Under the pieces are notes generated by a model. It was not told the origin of the DNA and ran no database searches. It saw only the letters and a list, made by a program, of their open reading frames with translations. A program made the position numbers and the translations under genes. Positions 7,383 through 15,896 of a stretch of DNA of 64,000 nucleotides are shown in pieces (the stretch's first letter is position 1; every line of letters starts with the position of its first letter). The DNA is from Candidatus Goldiibacteriota bacterium HGW-Goldbacteria-1 (GTDB lineage Bacteria > Oederibacteriota > PGYV01). The DNA lies in NCBI GenBank assembly GCA_002839855.1, contig PGYV01000008.1, positions 1 through 64,000 of the forward strand, written 5' to 3'.

Positions 7383-10013
7383 TTGAAAAGCGCTGAATTA
7401 AGAAAATTATATCTGGAGTTTTTTGAGTCCAAAGGCCACCTGATAAAGCCAAGCTGGTCCTTAATACCTGAAGACCCGTCACTGTTATTCACGGTGGCAG
7501 GAATGGTGCCTTTTAAGAATTACTTTCTTGGAAAGGTTCCGCTGACGTTTACAAGGGCTACCACGTCCCAAAAATGCATAAGGACGAATGACATAGACAA
7601 TGTGGGGCGTACCAGAAGGCATCACACCTTTTTTGAAATGCTTGGCCATTTTTCATTTGGCGATTATTTTAAAGAAGACGCCATAAAATGGATATGGGAA
7701 TTTTTAACCGAAACGGTAAAATTACCTAAAGACAGGCTTTACATAACCATATATCTTGATGATAACGACGCTTATGATATATGGTTGAAAAAGATGAAAA
7801 TTCCCGAAGACCGTATTTTCAGGCTAGGGAAAGACACTAATTTCTGGGAAATGGGGCCTGTGGGGCCGTGCGGCTATTGCAGCGAGATATATTTTGATTT
7901 TGAACCGGATAATAAATCCAAGGTAACAGCGCAGGATATAGAGACCAACGATAACCGCTTTCTTGAAATATGTAACAGCGTTTTTACGGAATTTGACAAG
8001 CAGCCGGACGGAAAACTTCTGCCGCTGGCACAGAAGAATATTGATTTTGGAATGGGGCTTGAAAGGCTTGCGGTGGTCTCCCAGGGCGTGTTATCCAATT
8101 TTGAAACCGACCTTTTTATGCCGATAATAGCGCAGGCAGAGGAAATTGCCGGGACCAAGTACGGCAAGGATGAAAAGATAAATATATCACTGCGCGTAAT
8201 CGCGGATCATGCCAGGGGTGTTTCTTTCCTTATCGGTGACGGGGTGCTTCCGTCAAATGAAGGGCGCGGTTATGTATTAAGAAGGATAATCAGGCGCGCC
8301 GTCAGGCACGGCAGGCTTCTTGGCATTAAAGAGGCTTTTCTTCATACACTTGTACCGACAGTGGCGGAAATAATGAATGATGCGTATCCGGAAATTTCAC
8401 AGAGAAAAGATTACATAATGCAGATAATAAAAATGGAAGAAGACAAGTTTGCAGAGACAATGGACAAGGGAATTGAACTGCTTAATCACGAAATAAAAGG
8501 GCTTAAAGATAAAGGTGAAAAGCATTTATCAGGCGAAGCCGCGTTTAAGCTTTATGATACTTTTGGATTCCCCATAGAAATAACCGAAGAAATTCTGGCG
8601 GAAAACGGAATGAACGTGGATAAAGACGGGTTTAAATCTTCAATGGAAGCGCAGAGGGCAATGGCAAAGAAAGCGTGGAAAGGGATAAATTCCGAACTTG
8701 GCGAAAAGATGCCAAAGGGAACCATTGAAAAACTTAATGTAACAAAATTTACCGGGTATGAAACCATTAATGAAGACGGGTGTAAAGTTTTACTGCTTGC
8801 CGCGAAAAAAGAAAAAGTATCATCAGTGTCTGCCGGGCAGGAGGCATATCTGATACTGGATAAAACTCCTTTCTATGCCGAAAGCGGAGGCCAGGTAGGC
8901 GACAGCGGAATGATTTATTTTGACAGCGGCGAAGCAAAGGTAAAAGACACGCAGAAAATGGATGAAAAATTTATTCATATCATAAAGGTAATAAAAGGCG
9001 AAATTAAAGAGGGAATGACGGTTAAGGCGCAGGTTGATAAAAACGAAAGAAACGCGACGATGAAAAATCACACATGCACACACCTTCTTCAGGCGGCTTT
9101 AAGGCTTGTGCTGGGACTTCATGTGGAGCAGGCTGGTTCATATGTGGGCCCCGACAGGTTAAGGTTCGACTTTACGCATTTTGCACCGCTGACTGAAGAT
9201 GAAATAAAGAAAGTGCAGTTTATAATGAACGGGTGGATACAGGAAAGCTACGATGTAACAGTTGAACTGCTTGATTTTCATCAGGCCAAGGCAAAAGGGG
9301 CTATGGCGCTTTTTGACGATAAATATAAGGATAAAGTCAGAATGGTAACAGTCGGCGATGTCTCGCTTGAATTGTGCGCCGGTACGCATATCAGCAATTC
9401 CGGTGAAATTGGAATGGTCAAGATAATCTCGTACGGTTCCACGGCAGCGGGAGTGCGCAGGATAGAAGCCGTGACCGGAAGGGGCGCGGAAGCGCTGTTT
9501 GGGGAATACGATGATTTTATAAACGGCTTAAAAGAACAGTTTAAGGTATCGTCGATAGATGACATAAAGGAAAGGCTGAAAAAGCTTGCGGCAGAAAATA
9601 AAGAGATGGAAAAAAGCATTTCTGAATATAAAAAAGCTGACGTGTTAAAAAATGTGGAAAGTTACCTTGATTCCGCCGCGGAGATAAACGGATATATGTT
9701 TATAACTGTTAAGTTTGCGGATGCCGATAAAAAAGCGATAAGGGACCTTGGTGATATTTTAAAGGCAAGGGTAAAAAAAGGCGCGGCTTTAATTGCCAAT
9801 TCCGCAGAGGGAAAAATATCGTTCTTATGTGTGGTTTCGGATGACGCAGCCGGAAAACTTGATGCCGGAAAGATAGTAAAAGAAGCGGCTGCTGTATGCG
9901 GCGGAGGCGGCGGCGGAAGAAAAGACATGGCCGAAGCCGGAGGCAAAGATCCGTCAAAAGTGGATGAAGCCATAAAAAAAGTAACAGAATTAATAAAAAC
10001 TTTGACAGCATAG
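7383..10013 (+). CDS. alaS: Alanyl-tRNA synthetase
   Basis: This 876-residue class II synthetase charges tRNA-Ala. The catalytic core is at residues 1-250 (RTNDIDNVGRTRRHHTFFEMLGHFSFGDYF; GMGLERLAVV), followed by the tRNA-recognition helical region. The editing domain has both metal motifs, HTCTHLLQ and CAGTH (ELCAGTHISNSGEIG). The C-terminal DHHA1/C-Ala domain contains a Gly-rich CGGGGGGRKDMAEAGG segment. The start is TTG 7383 behind a strong AAGGAGG and matches the usual KSAELRKLYLEFFESKGH N-terminus. Length and motifs are normal. ruvX follows after 10 bases. Confidence 0.98.
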   Translation: MKSAELRKLYLEFFESKGHLIKPSWSLIPEDPSLLFTVAGMVPFKNYFLGKVPLTFTRATTSQKCIRTNDIDNVGRTRRHHTFFEMLGHFSFGDYFKEDAIKWIWEFLTETVKLPKDRLYITIYLDDNDAYDIWLKKMKIPEDRIFRLGKDTNFWEMGPVGPCGYCSEIYFDFEPDNKSKVTAQDIETNDNRFLEICNSVFTEFDKQPDGKLLPLAQKNIDFGMGLERLAVVSQGVLSNFETDLFMPIIAQAEEIAGTKYGKDEKINISLRVIADHARGVSFLIGDGVLPSNEGRGYVLRRIIRRAVRHGRLLGIKEAFLHTLVPTVAEIMNDAYPEISQRKDYIMQIIKMEEDKFAETMDKGIELLNHEIKGLKDKGEKHLSGEAAFKLYDTFGFPIEITEEILAENGMNVDKDGFKSSMEAQRAMAKKAWKGINSELGEKMPKGTIEKLNVTKFTGYETINEDGCKVLLLAAKKEKVSSVSAGQEAYLILDKTPFYAESGGQVGDSGMIYFDSGEAKVKDTQKMDEKFIHIIKVIKGEIKEGMTVKAQVDKNERNATMKNHTCTHLLQAALRLVLGLHVEQAGSYVGPDRLRFDFTHFAPLTEDEIKKVQFIMNGWIQESYDVTVELLDFHQAKAKGAMALFDDKYKDKVRMVTVGDVSLELCAGTHISNSGEIGMVKIISYGSTAAGVRRIEAVTGRGAEALFGEYDDFINGLKEQFKVSSIDDIKERLKKLAAENKEMEKSISEYKKADVLKNVESYLDSAAEINGYMFITVKFADADKKAIRDLGDILKARVKKGAALIANSAEGKISFLCVVSDDAAGKLDAGKIVKEAAAVCGGGGGGRKDMAEAGGKDPSKVDEAIKKVTELIKTLTA

Positions 10014-10023
10014 GAGAAATAAA

Positions 10024-10449
10024 TTGAGAATAATGGCATTTGATTCAGGGACAAAAAGGATAGGAGTTGCATCAAGCGATGAAACCGCTTTGATAGCGGC
10101 CGGCATAGGCTACATAGAAGTAAATGAAAAAACAGATGATGAACTGAAAAAAGTGGTGGAAGAAAGAAAACCTGGCAGGCTTGTAGTCGGCAGGCCTTTA
10201 AACATGAACGGCACGGATAATCCCAAGACCACGTTTGCCAATGAACTTGCTGAAAAATTAAAGATACTTTTTCCGGGAATGGAAATAGTGATGTGGGATG
10301 AAAGGCTGACTTCCATGCAGGCTAATAAGATGCTTATTGCCGGGGGGATGAGGCGCGACAAAAGAAAAGAAACCGTGGACAAAGTGGCTGCGGCGCTTAT
10401 TTTGCAGAATTATCTTGATTTTCTTAAAATGAGGGAGCGCAATGTCTGA
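10024..10449 (+). CDS. ruvX: YqgF/RuvX-type putative Holliday junction resolvase
   Basis: This 141-residue RNase H-fold protein of the YqgF family has roles proposed in pre-16S rRNA processing and Holliday junction resolution. The N-terminal acidic motif (MAFDSGTKRIGVA), the VVGRPLNMNGT segment, MWDERLTSMQA and the final DKVAAALILQNYLD supply the expected Asp/Glu residues. TTG 10024 is preceded by AGGAGA. The order alaS-ruvX-mltG is widely conserved. It overlaps mltG by 8 bases. Confidence 0.93.
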   Translation: MRIMAFDSGTKRIGVASSDETALIAAGIGYIEVNEKTDDELKKVVEERKPGRLVVGRPLNMNGTDNPKTTFANELAEKLKILFPGMEIVMWDERLTSMQANKMLIAGGMRRDKRKETVDKVAAALILQNYLDFLKMRERNV

Positions 10450-11467
10450 AAAGAAAAAAACTTTAACGGCAGCTGTTAAATTTGTAACCGCGTTTTTTAT
10501 GGCGCTGTTATCTGCCGTGATTTTCTGTTTTTTTATACCCGTGCAGCCGCTGTCCGGTGAAAAAGTAAATGTATATATAAATTACGGCTCCGGAATAAGG
10601 GCAATTTCCAGGGAACTGAAAAACGCCGGGATTATAAGAAACAGGACGGTTTTCAGAATTTATTCCATCATCACGGGAAATACAACAAAGTTAAAAGCCG
10701 GAGAATATGAATTTGGTTTCGGCGAAAATATAGCGGGCATTATGGACAGAATGGCAAAAGGGGATGTTATCAAGCACCCTGTCACCGTTACCGAAGGGAT
10801 GGATGTATCCGAAATAGCCGCGGCGCTGGCATCAAAAAATATGGCTGACCCGGTGCGTTTTATGGCTTTGTGCAGGGATGCGGAGTTCCTTAAAAGAAAC
10901 GGATTTCCAAAAAATAACGCGGAAGGTTTCCTTTTTCCGGATACTTACGGATTTGTAAAAGGGGAGACAGAAGAGCGCATAATAGCGGCGATGTACGCGC
11001 GGTTTAAACAGAAGGTTAACCTTAATATAGATGAAAATTATGTAATCAACGGTTATAAAATATCCGGATACGGCATTTTAAAACTTGCATCCATAATAGA
11101 AAAAGAAGCGCAGTTGGATTCTGAAAGGCCGAAAGTGGCTTCTGTATTTTATAACAGGTTAAAATCAGAAGAAGCATACCTGCAAAGGCTTGAATCCTGC
11201 GCAACCGTAAGATATGCAAAGAATAAGAAAAAAGGCGCCCTCTTATACAAGGACCTGAAATTTAATTCACCTTATAATACCTATATTGCCATTGGATTAC
11301 CCCCCGGCCCTATATGCAATCCCGGAATTGAAAGCATAGAAGCGGCAATGGCGCCGGCAGATACCAAATACAGGTACTTTGTGGTAAAGGCTGACGGCGG
11401 GCATACTTTTTCAGAAACATTAGGGCAGCACAATGCCGCAAAACAGCAGTACAAGGATAACAAATGA
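10442..11467 (+). CDS. mltG: Endolytic murein transglycosylase MltG
   Basis: This 341-residue YceG-like enzyme cleaves nascent peptidoglycan strands at the inner membrane. One N-terminal membrane segment (about residues 12-32) is followed by a LysM-like region (VYINYGSGIRAISRELKNAGII) and the catalytic domain with VTEGMDVSEIAAAL, EGFLFPDTYGF, ILKLASIIEKEAQLDSERPKVASVFYNRL (catalytic Glu in IIEKE) and GLPPGPICNPGIESIEAAMAPADTKYRYFV. All family landmarks are present. It overlaps ruvX and the next gene (ATGA). Confidence 0.96.
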   Translation: MSEKKKTLTAAVKFVTAFFMALLSAVIFCFFIPVQPLSGEKVNVYINYGSGIRAISRELKNAGIIRNRTVFRIYSIITGNTTKLKAGEYEFGFGENIAGIMDRMAKGDVIKHPVTVTEGMDVSEIAAALASKNMADPVRFMALCRDAEFLKRNGFPKNNAEGFLFPDTYGFVKGETEERIIAAMYARFKQKVNLNIDENYVINGYKISGYGILKLASIIEKEAQLDSERPKVASVFYNRLKSEEAYLQRLESCATVRYAKNKKKGALLYKDLKFNSPYNTYIAIGLPPGPICNPGIESIEAAMAPADTKYRYFVVKADGGHTFSETLGQHNAAKQQYKDNK

Positions 11468-12381
11468 AAAGGCTGTTAATTGCAGCAGCCCTGGTATTAA
11501 CACAAGCGGCGTCTCTTTTTGCCTTTACCGCGAATTCAGGCGCGCCGGTATATACAGAACCCTATTACCTGCAGGTTGAATACGGCGAAAAATATTTTGA
11601 ATATAGAAATTTTTATATAGTGCAGGGTGAAGACGGCTATTATAACTCACTGCTTGCCGGGCTTACTACACAGCTGCTTACAGGTATGGCACAGAACTTC
11701 AGGATTTCAATAAATCTTCCCGAAGGTTATTCGGCGGGGGTAAACCTTCTGCACATTCTGCAGAAAATGGGTGATTATAATTTAAATAATTTTCAGTCGC
11801 TTACAGTGGCAGCGGATAAAAAGATAGGGGACATGTTTTCCATAGGGGCGGGAATAAGGGTGCCCTTAATTGAAAACCTGCCGGATGACCCAAGGCTTTT
11901 GGATTATAGCGATAAGTTCAATCTTATATTAAGGGCGCAGGCTCAGGTGCCGTTATGGTTATTCCGCTTTTACGCGGATGTAAGGTTGGAGCAGAATCTT
12001 AAAAATGTTATGTATAAAAATGAACTGTCCGCAATAGCCGGCGCCGGAATTGAAGTTTTTAATGACCCGGAAAAACAAAAAATTACGCTTTTATGTGAAG
12101 CAGGGGCGGATTACTGGATATACGGAGAATATTTTTCATATATATGGAAAGCTGTGCCGCAGGCTGTACTTTCTTTTAACGGGGGATTTGACCTTGTATT
12201 TTCCGTGGATTTTTTACTGGATGCTTACAGGGTGTATGCAAATGAACCGGATGATATTTTATTTTCCGTAAAAGCCAATTATTCTTTTGACCCGCTGCCT
12301 CATCCCAAAGAAGGGCAGGAAGGCGGCGATGACAATTCGGGAGGCACCACAATTTATTACCCGGAGCCGGAAAAAGAGTAA
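11464..12381 (+). CDS. Secreted beta-rich protein, probably outer-membrane barrel
   Basis: This 305-residue protein begins with a signal peptide (MKRLLIAAALVLTQAASLFA, cleavage near residue 20). The remainder alternates aromatic and hydrophobic strands with charged turns: an early FRISINLPEGY, paired strands such as FSIGAGIRVPLI, LILRAQAQVPLWLFRFYADVRLEQ and LLCEAGADYWIYGEYF, and a late GGFDLVFSVDFLLDAY. This fits an outer-membrane beta barrel. The C-terminus is a hydrophilic Gly/Glu/Pro tail, not a terminal aromatic residue. The start overlaps mltG by four bases. No family is recognised. Confidence 0.75.
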   Translation: MKRLLIAAALVLTQAASLFAFTANSGAPVYTEPYYLQVEYGEKYFEYRNFYIVQGEDGYYNSLLAGLTTQLLTGMAQNFRISINLPEGYSAGVNLLHILQKMGDYNLNNFQSLTVAADKKIGDMFSIGAGIRVPLIENLPDDPRLLDYSDKFNLILRAQAQVPLWLFRFYADVRLEQNLKNVMYKNELSAIAGAGIEVFNDPEKQKITLLCEAGADYWIYGEYFSYIWKAVPQAVLSFNGGFDLVFSVDFLLDAYRVYANEPDDILFSVKANYSFDPLPHPKEGQEGGDDNSGGTTIYYPEPEKE

Positions 12382-12412
12382 AAGTCAGGGTTTAATACCA
12401 TATGGGGGAATA

Positions 12413-14512
12413 GTGAAAAGGAAAAATGACAGGCGCAAGGAAGTAACCGTTGAATCAGTTCTGTCGGTTATCAAAGAAAAAGGCATTTCTGTTAACGTGA
12501 AAAGTGTCTTAATTGCTCTTGGGGCGCCAAAGACGGAACGTTCCAAAATAAAAAAAATATTGAAACAGCTTGCCAGGGAAGGCAGCATAGAAAAATCAAG
12601 AAACAGGTTTGCTGTATCCGGCGCTTTTGAACGTTCTAATACAATCCAGGGCAAAGTTGACCTTAAAGCGGATTTTGGTTTTCTTCTTGTGGAAGGCGGC
12701 GAGGATATTTTTCTTGGAAGGCGTACTGTGGCGGAATTATTGCCCGGCGATGAAGTGGAGATCTATGTAAAAAAAAGCAGGGTGGGCGCGCGGGAAGGGA
12801 CGTTGAAACGGATAATTAAACGCGGGGACGGGCCTTTTATGTGCAGGGTAAAAATGGTAGGAACGCGCCTTTATGCCTCTCTTGTATTTAAAGAAACGCC
12901 CTTTATCAAACTTAAAAAAAGCGATTTTGAACTAAAAATTAATGATATTGTACTTATTGAAATTTCAGAGACGCCGGACGGCTTAGCCGGCGAAGTAATT
13001 TCCCATCTTGATGACACTGATAATGTGGAAATGCACAAACTGTTCATTCTGAACAAACGAGACATAAGGCAGAAGTTCCACGATAATGTGCTGGCAGAAG
13101 CGGACAAACTTGAAATTCCCAAAGATGTAATTAAGGGAAGAGTGGATTTAAGAAAAGATACCATTATCACAATTGACCCGTTTGACGCCAAAGACTTTGA
13201 TGATGCCATATCGTTGTATACGGAAAACGGGAATTATATGCTGGGTGTGCACATAGCGGATGTCACGCACTTTTTACAGGAAGGCACAGCCATGGATGAA
13301 GAGGCCTATGAAAGGTCTGTAAGCACTTACCTTCCGGGCGAGGTAATCCCAATGCTTCCGGAGCGGCTGTCCAATGATATGTGTTCGCTTGTGGAAGGCA
13401 AAGACAGGCTAACTTTTTCTGTTTTCATGGAAATAAACCCTGAAGGCGAAGTGATAAAATATGATATTAAGGAAAGTGTTATAAGAAACAGCAAAAGATT
13501 CGCGTATGAACAGGTGGAAGATATAATAAAAGGAAGGCTGGAAATTAAAGACAGGAACATTAAAGAAATGGTTTTTTTAATGGCCGAATTAAAAGACGTG
13601 CTGCGTAAAAAAATGCTTGAAGGCGGCATGGTGGATTTTGACCTTGGAGAGCCCATTCTTCTAATGGGCGACGGTTTTCAGGTCAGGGATATCAGAAGGA
13701 AGATGGGGCTGGATTCACATAAACTTATAGAGTACTGCATGATTTACGCCAACGTATGCGCCGCTGATTTTATCACCAAGAATTATTCCGCGGGTATGTT
13801 CAGGATACACCCCCAGCCGGTGGAAAAAGATATTATGGAATTTAATGATTTTGCCGCTGCCATGGGGTATATAGTCAGGATTAAAAAACCGGAAAGCAAA
13901 GAGTTTCAGGCGGCAGCGGCAAAGATAAAAGGAACGGATAAAAGCATATTTTTGGAGAGAAAACTTCTGCGCGCTATGCAGCTGGCAAGGTATTCAGAGG
14001 TTAATCAGGGCCATTTCGGGCTGGCGCTTAAAAAATACACTCATTTTACGTCTCCTATCCGCCGTTATGCCGATGTTGTCGTCCATAGGCTTATAAAAAA
14101 TAAACTTGGGACACAGTCCATGAAGGATACGGATAAGGCATATTTGAAAGGTTCGGCGTATGATATTTCCACGCACGAAGAAAATTCGGAAAAAGCCGAA
14201 AATGATATTTTTAGATTGTACGCTCTTAATTTTTTAAAGGAAAAGCTTGGTGATACGCTTGAAGTTATTATCACCAGAATAACCAAGAACGGTTTTGTGG
14301 TGGAACTTGCGCAGTATCCGGTGGAAGGGTTCATGAATTTTGACGCGATGCGTGATGATTATTATCTGTATGATGAATCCAGGCAGATGGCGGTTGGCAG
14401 AAGGACAAAGAAAATATTCAAACTTGGCGATAAAATATCTGCTATAATAGTAAAAATAACTCTTGAAACCCTTAAAATGGAGCTTGAAATAGATGAAGAA
14501 GACCACGCTTAA
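12413..14512 (+). CDS. rnr: Ribonuclease R
   Basis: This 3'-5' exoribonuclease of the RNB (RNase II/R) family has 699 residues. I start it at GTG 12413, which follows GGGGGA. An upstream in-frame start at 12287 would overlap the previous gene by 95 bases and adds unrelated residues. An N-terminal winged helix (TVESVLSVIKEKGISVNVKSV) is followed by cold-shock domains (KADFGFLLVEGGEDIFLG). The RNB domain has the metal-binding IDPFDAKDFDDAISL, then LPERLSNDMCSLVEG and HFTSPIRRYADVVVHRLI. A C-terminal S1 domain ends the protein, without the long Lys-rich tail of E. coli RNase R. It overlaps the next gene by 20 bases. Confidence 0.95.
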   Translation: MKRKNDRRKEVTVESVLSVIKEKGISVNVKSVLIALGAPKTERSKIKKILKQLAREGSIEKSRNRFAVSGAFERSNTIQGKVDLKADFGFLLVEGGEDIFLGRRTVAELLPGDEVEIYVKKSRVGAREGTLKRIIKRGDGPFMCRVKMVGTRLYASLVFKETPFIKLKKSDFELKINDIVLIEISETPDGLAGEVISHLDDTDNVEMHKLFILNKRDIRQKFHDNVLAEADKLEIPKDVIKGRVDLRKDTIITIDPFDAKDFDDAISLYTENGNYMLGVHIADVTHFLQEGTAMDEEAYERSVSTYLPGEVIPMLPERLSNDMCSLVEGKDRLTFSVFMEINPEGEVIKYDIKESVIRNSKRFAYEQVEDIIKGRLEIKDRNIKEMVFLMAELKDVLRKKMLEGGMVDFDLGEPILLMGDGFQVRDIRRKMGLDSHKLIEYCMIYANVCAADFITKNYSAGMFRIHPQPVEKDIMEFNDFAAAMGYIVRIKKPESKEFQAAAAKIKGTDKSIFLERKLLRAMQLARYSEVNQGHFGLALKKYTHFTSPIRRYADVVVHRLIKNKLGTQSMKDTDKAYLKGSAYDISTHEENSEKAENDIFRLYALNFLKEKLGDTLEVIITRITKNGFVVELAQYPVEGFMNFDAMRDDYYLYDESRQMAVGRRTKKIFKLGDKISAIIVKITLETLKMELEIDEEDHA

Positions 14513-15887
14513 GGTAATTATGTTATTTATACTTCCGGTGTCGTCTTTTGCCACAAGTGCCGGTGTTACTTCCTTATTTGATATAGGTTTGGGGGTAAGG
14601 ACACAGTCAATGGGATGCGCGTTCATCGGCGGCGAAAGTGACAGCAGCAGCATAAAGGCAAATCCGGCGGCGCTTTTTACACTGGAACGGCTGGAGATAC
14701 AGGCAGCTTACACGCCGATGTATTTTGATACAGCGTATAACTATATTTCAGCTGCATTACCCACAACTGATTTTGGGGCTTTTGGTGTTTCTGCGGCAAT
14801 GATGTCTACAGATGATGTGATTCTACGCGATAATGACGGGGCAGAAGCCGGTAAGACTTCGCAGCTGCTTGCGGAATTCACGGCGGCATATTCCAATAAA
14901 CTATATTTTGAAGGGCTTCTTGGAGGCATATCTTTTAAAGTTGATCACCATGGAATTGCAGAATATTCAGATACTTCATTTGGGCTGGATGCCGGGCTGC
15001 AGTATTCAATTAAACCGGATGAGAAAAGTACATTGACGGCAGGGCTGCTTTTTAGAAATTTGGTGGAACCTTCCATTAATCTTGACGGCAATGCGGACAT
15101 TTATCCGCGCCAGGTTCTGCTGGGAGCCGGTTATTCCCGTAAATTTAAAAACATATCATTTTCTCTTTTTGCTGACGGGTCAGTACCTGTAGGTACTGAG
15201 TTTGAATTCATGACAGGGGCAGAAATGGGAATATTAGAAACCTTTTTTATCAGGGGAGGGTACAATTCTTTTGGCATAATTTCTTTTGGGGCAGGATTCG
15301 CGGTTATGGAAAATTACATGGTCGATTACGGATTTTTTATGAATGATATAGAAGGGCAGCACAGGGTCTCCGTTAAAGTAAGGCTTGGTGATAACATTCA
15401 GGACTTAAGGGCTAAAAAAGAAGAAATTGAGATGAAAAAAGTGGAAGCAAAGGCTAAAGTTATGGCGGCAAAAGAGCTTGAAGCCATGAAAAAATCACTT
15501 GATACAATAAAAAAGGATTCGGCCAAGCAGGAATATTTTAAGGCCTCACATTATACCAGGGGGCTTGAAGCGTATTATGAAAATGATTATAAAAGGTCCG
15601 TTCTTGAATTTGAAATGGTTTACAGAATGGATTCAAATTACCTTAATACCGCGTATTATTTATCCATGGTAAAGACAATTTTAAGGAAGTCAAAAGAAGA
15701 CATGTACAGCGAGGCTGTGCTTAAATTGTACAAGTCCGGTGTTGATAAATACATGAATGAAGATTTTTTAGGCGCAAAAAAAGAATGGGAAAAGATACTT
15801 GCCATTGACCCGTATAATAAACTGGCGCTTGATAACCTTAAAGAAGTAAATTCCATGCTTCTTGGCATTGAAAAAATAGAACAATAG
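14493..15887 (+). CDS. PorV/UPF0164-like outer-membrane protein fused to coiled coil and TPR
   Basis: The protein has 464 residues with a signal peptide (MKKTTLKVIMLFILPVSSFA). Residues about 22-300 resemble PorV/PorQ (UPF0164) barrels: an opening GLGVRTQSMGCAFIGGESDSSSIKANPAAL in place of the usual GARALGMGGAFV...NPAGL, then repeated strands ending YGFFMNDIEGQHRVSVKVRLG. A charged coiled coil (about 305-345) leads to two TPR-like units (YTRGLEAYYENDYKRSVLEFEMVY and LYKSGVDKYMNEDFLGAKKEWEKILAIDPYNKLALDNL). In Bacteroidetes, PorV is part of type IX secretion; a similar shuttle role here is only a guess. The start overlaps the rnr 3' end. Confidence 0.72.
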   Translation: MKKTTLKVIMLFILPVSSFATSAGVTSLFDIGLGVRTQSMGCAFIGGESDSSSIKANPAALFTLERLEIQAAYTPMYFDTAYNYISAALPTTDFGAFGVSAAMMSTDDVILRDNDGAEAGKTSQLLAEFTAAYSNKLYFEGLLGGISFKVDHHGIAEYSDTSFGLDAGLQYSIKPDEKSTLTAGLLFRNLVEPSINLDGNADIYPRQVLLGAGYSRKFKNISFSLFADGSVPVGTEFEFMTGAEMGILETFFIRGGYNSFGIISFGAGFAVMENYMVDYGFFMNDIEGQHRVSVKVRLGDNIQDLRAKKEEIEMKKVEAKAKVMAAKELEAMKKSLDTIKKDSAKQEYFKASHYTRGLEAYYENDYKRSVLEFEMVYRMDSNYLNTAYYLSMVKTILRKSKEDMYSEAVLKLYKSGVDKYMNEDFLGAKKEWEKILAIDPYNKLALDNLKEVNSMLLGIEKIEQ

Positions 15888-15896
15888 GCGGGGAAA

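Noticed and set aside
9662-10075. Minus-strand open frames under the alaS 3' end
   Set aside because: They are antisense shadows of the Gly-rich alaS tail without start signals or family motifs.
12287-12412. Longer N-terminus for RNase R
   Set aside because: It overlaps the previous gene by 95 bases, lacks a ribosome binding site and shows no family similarity; GTG 12413 has GGGGGA.
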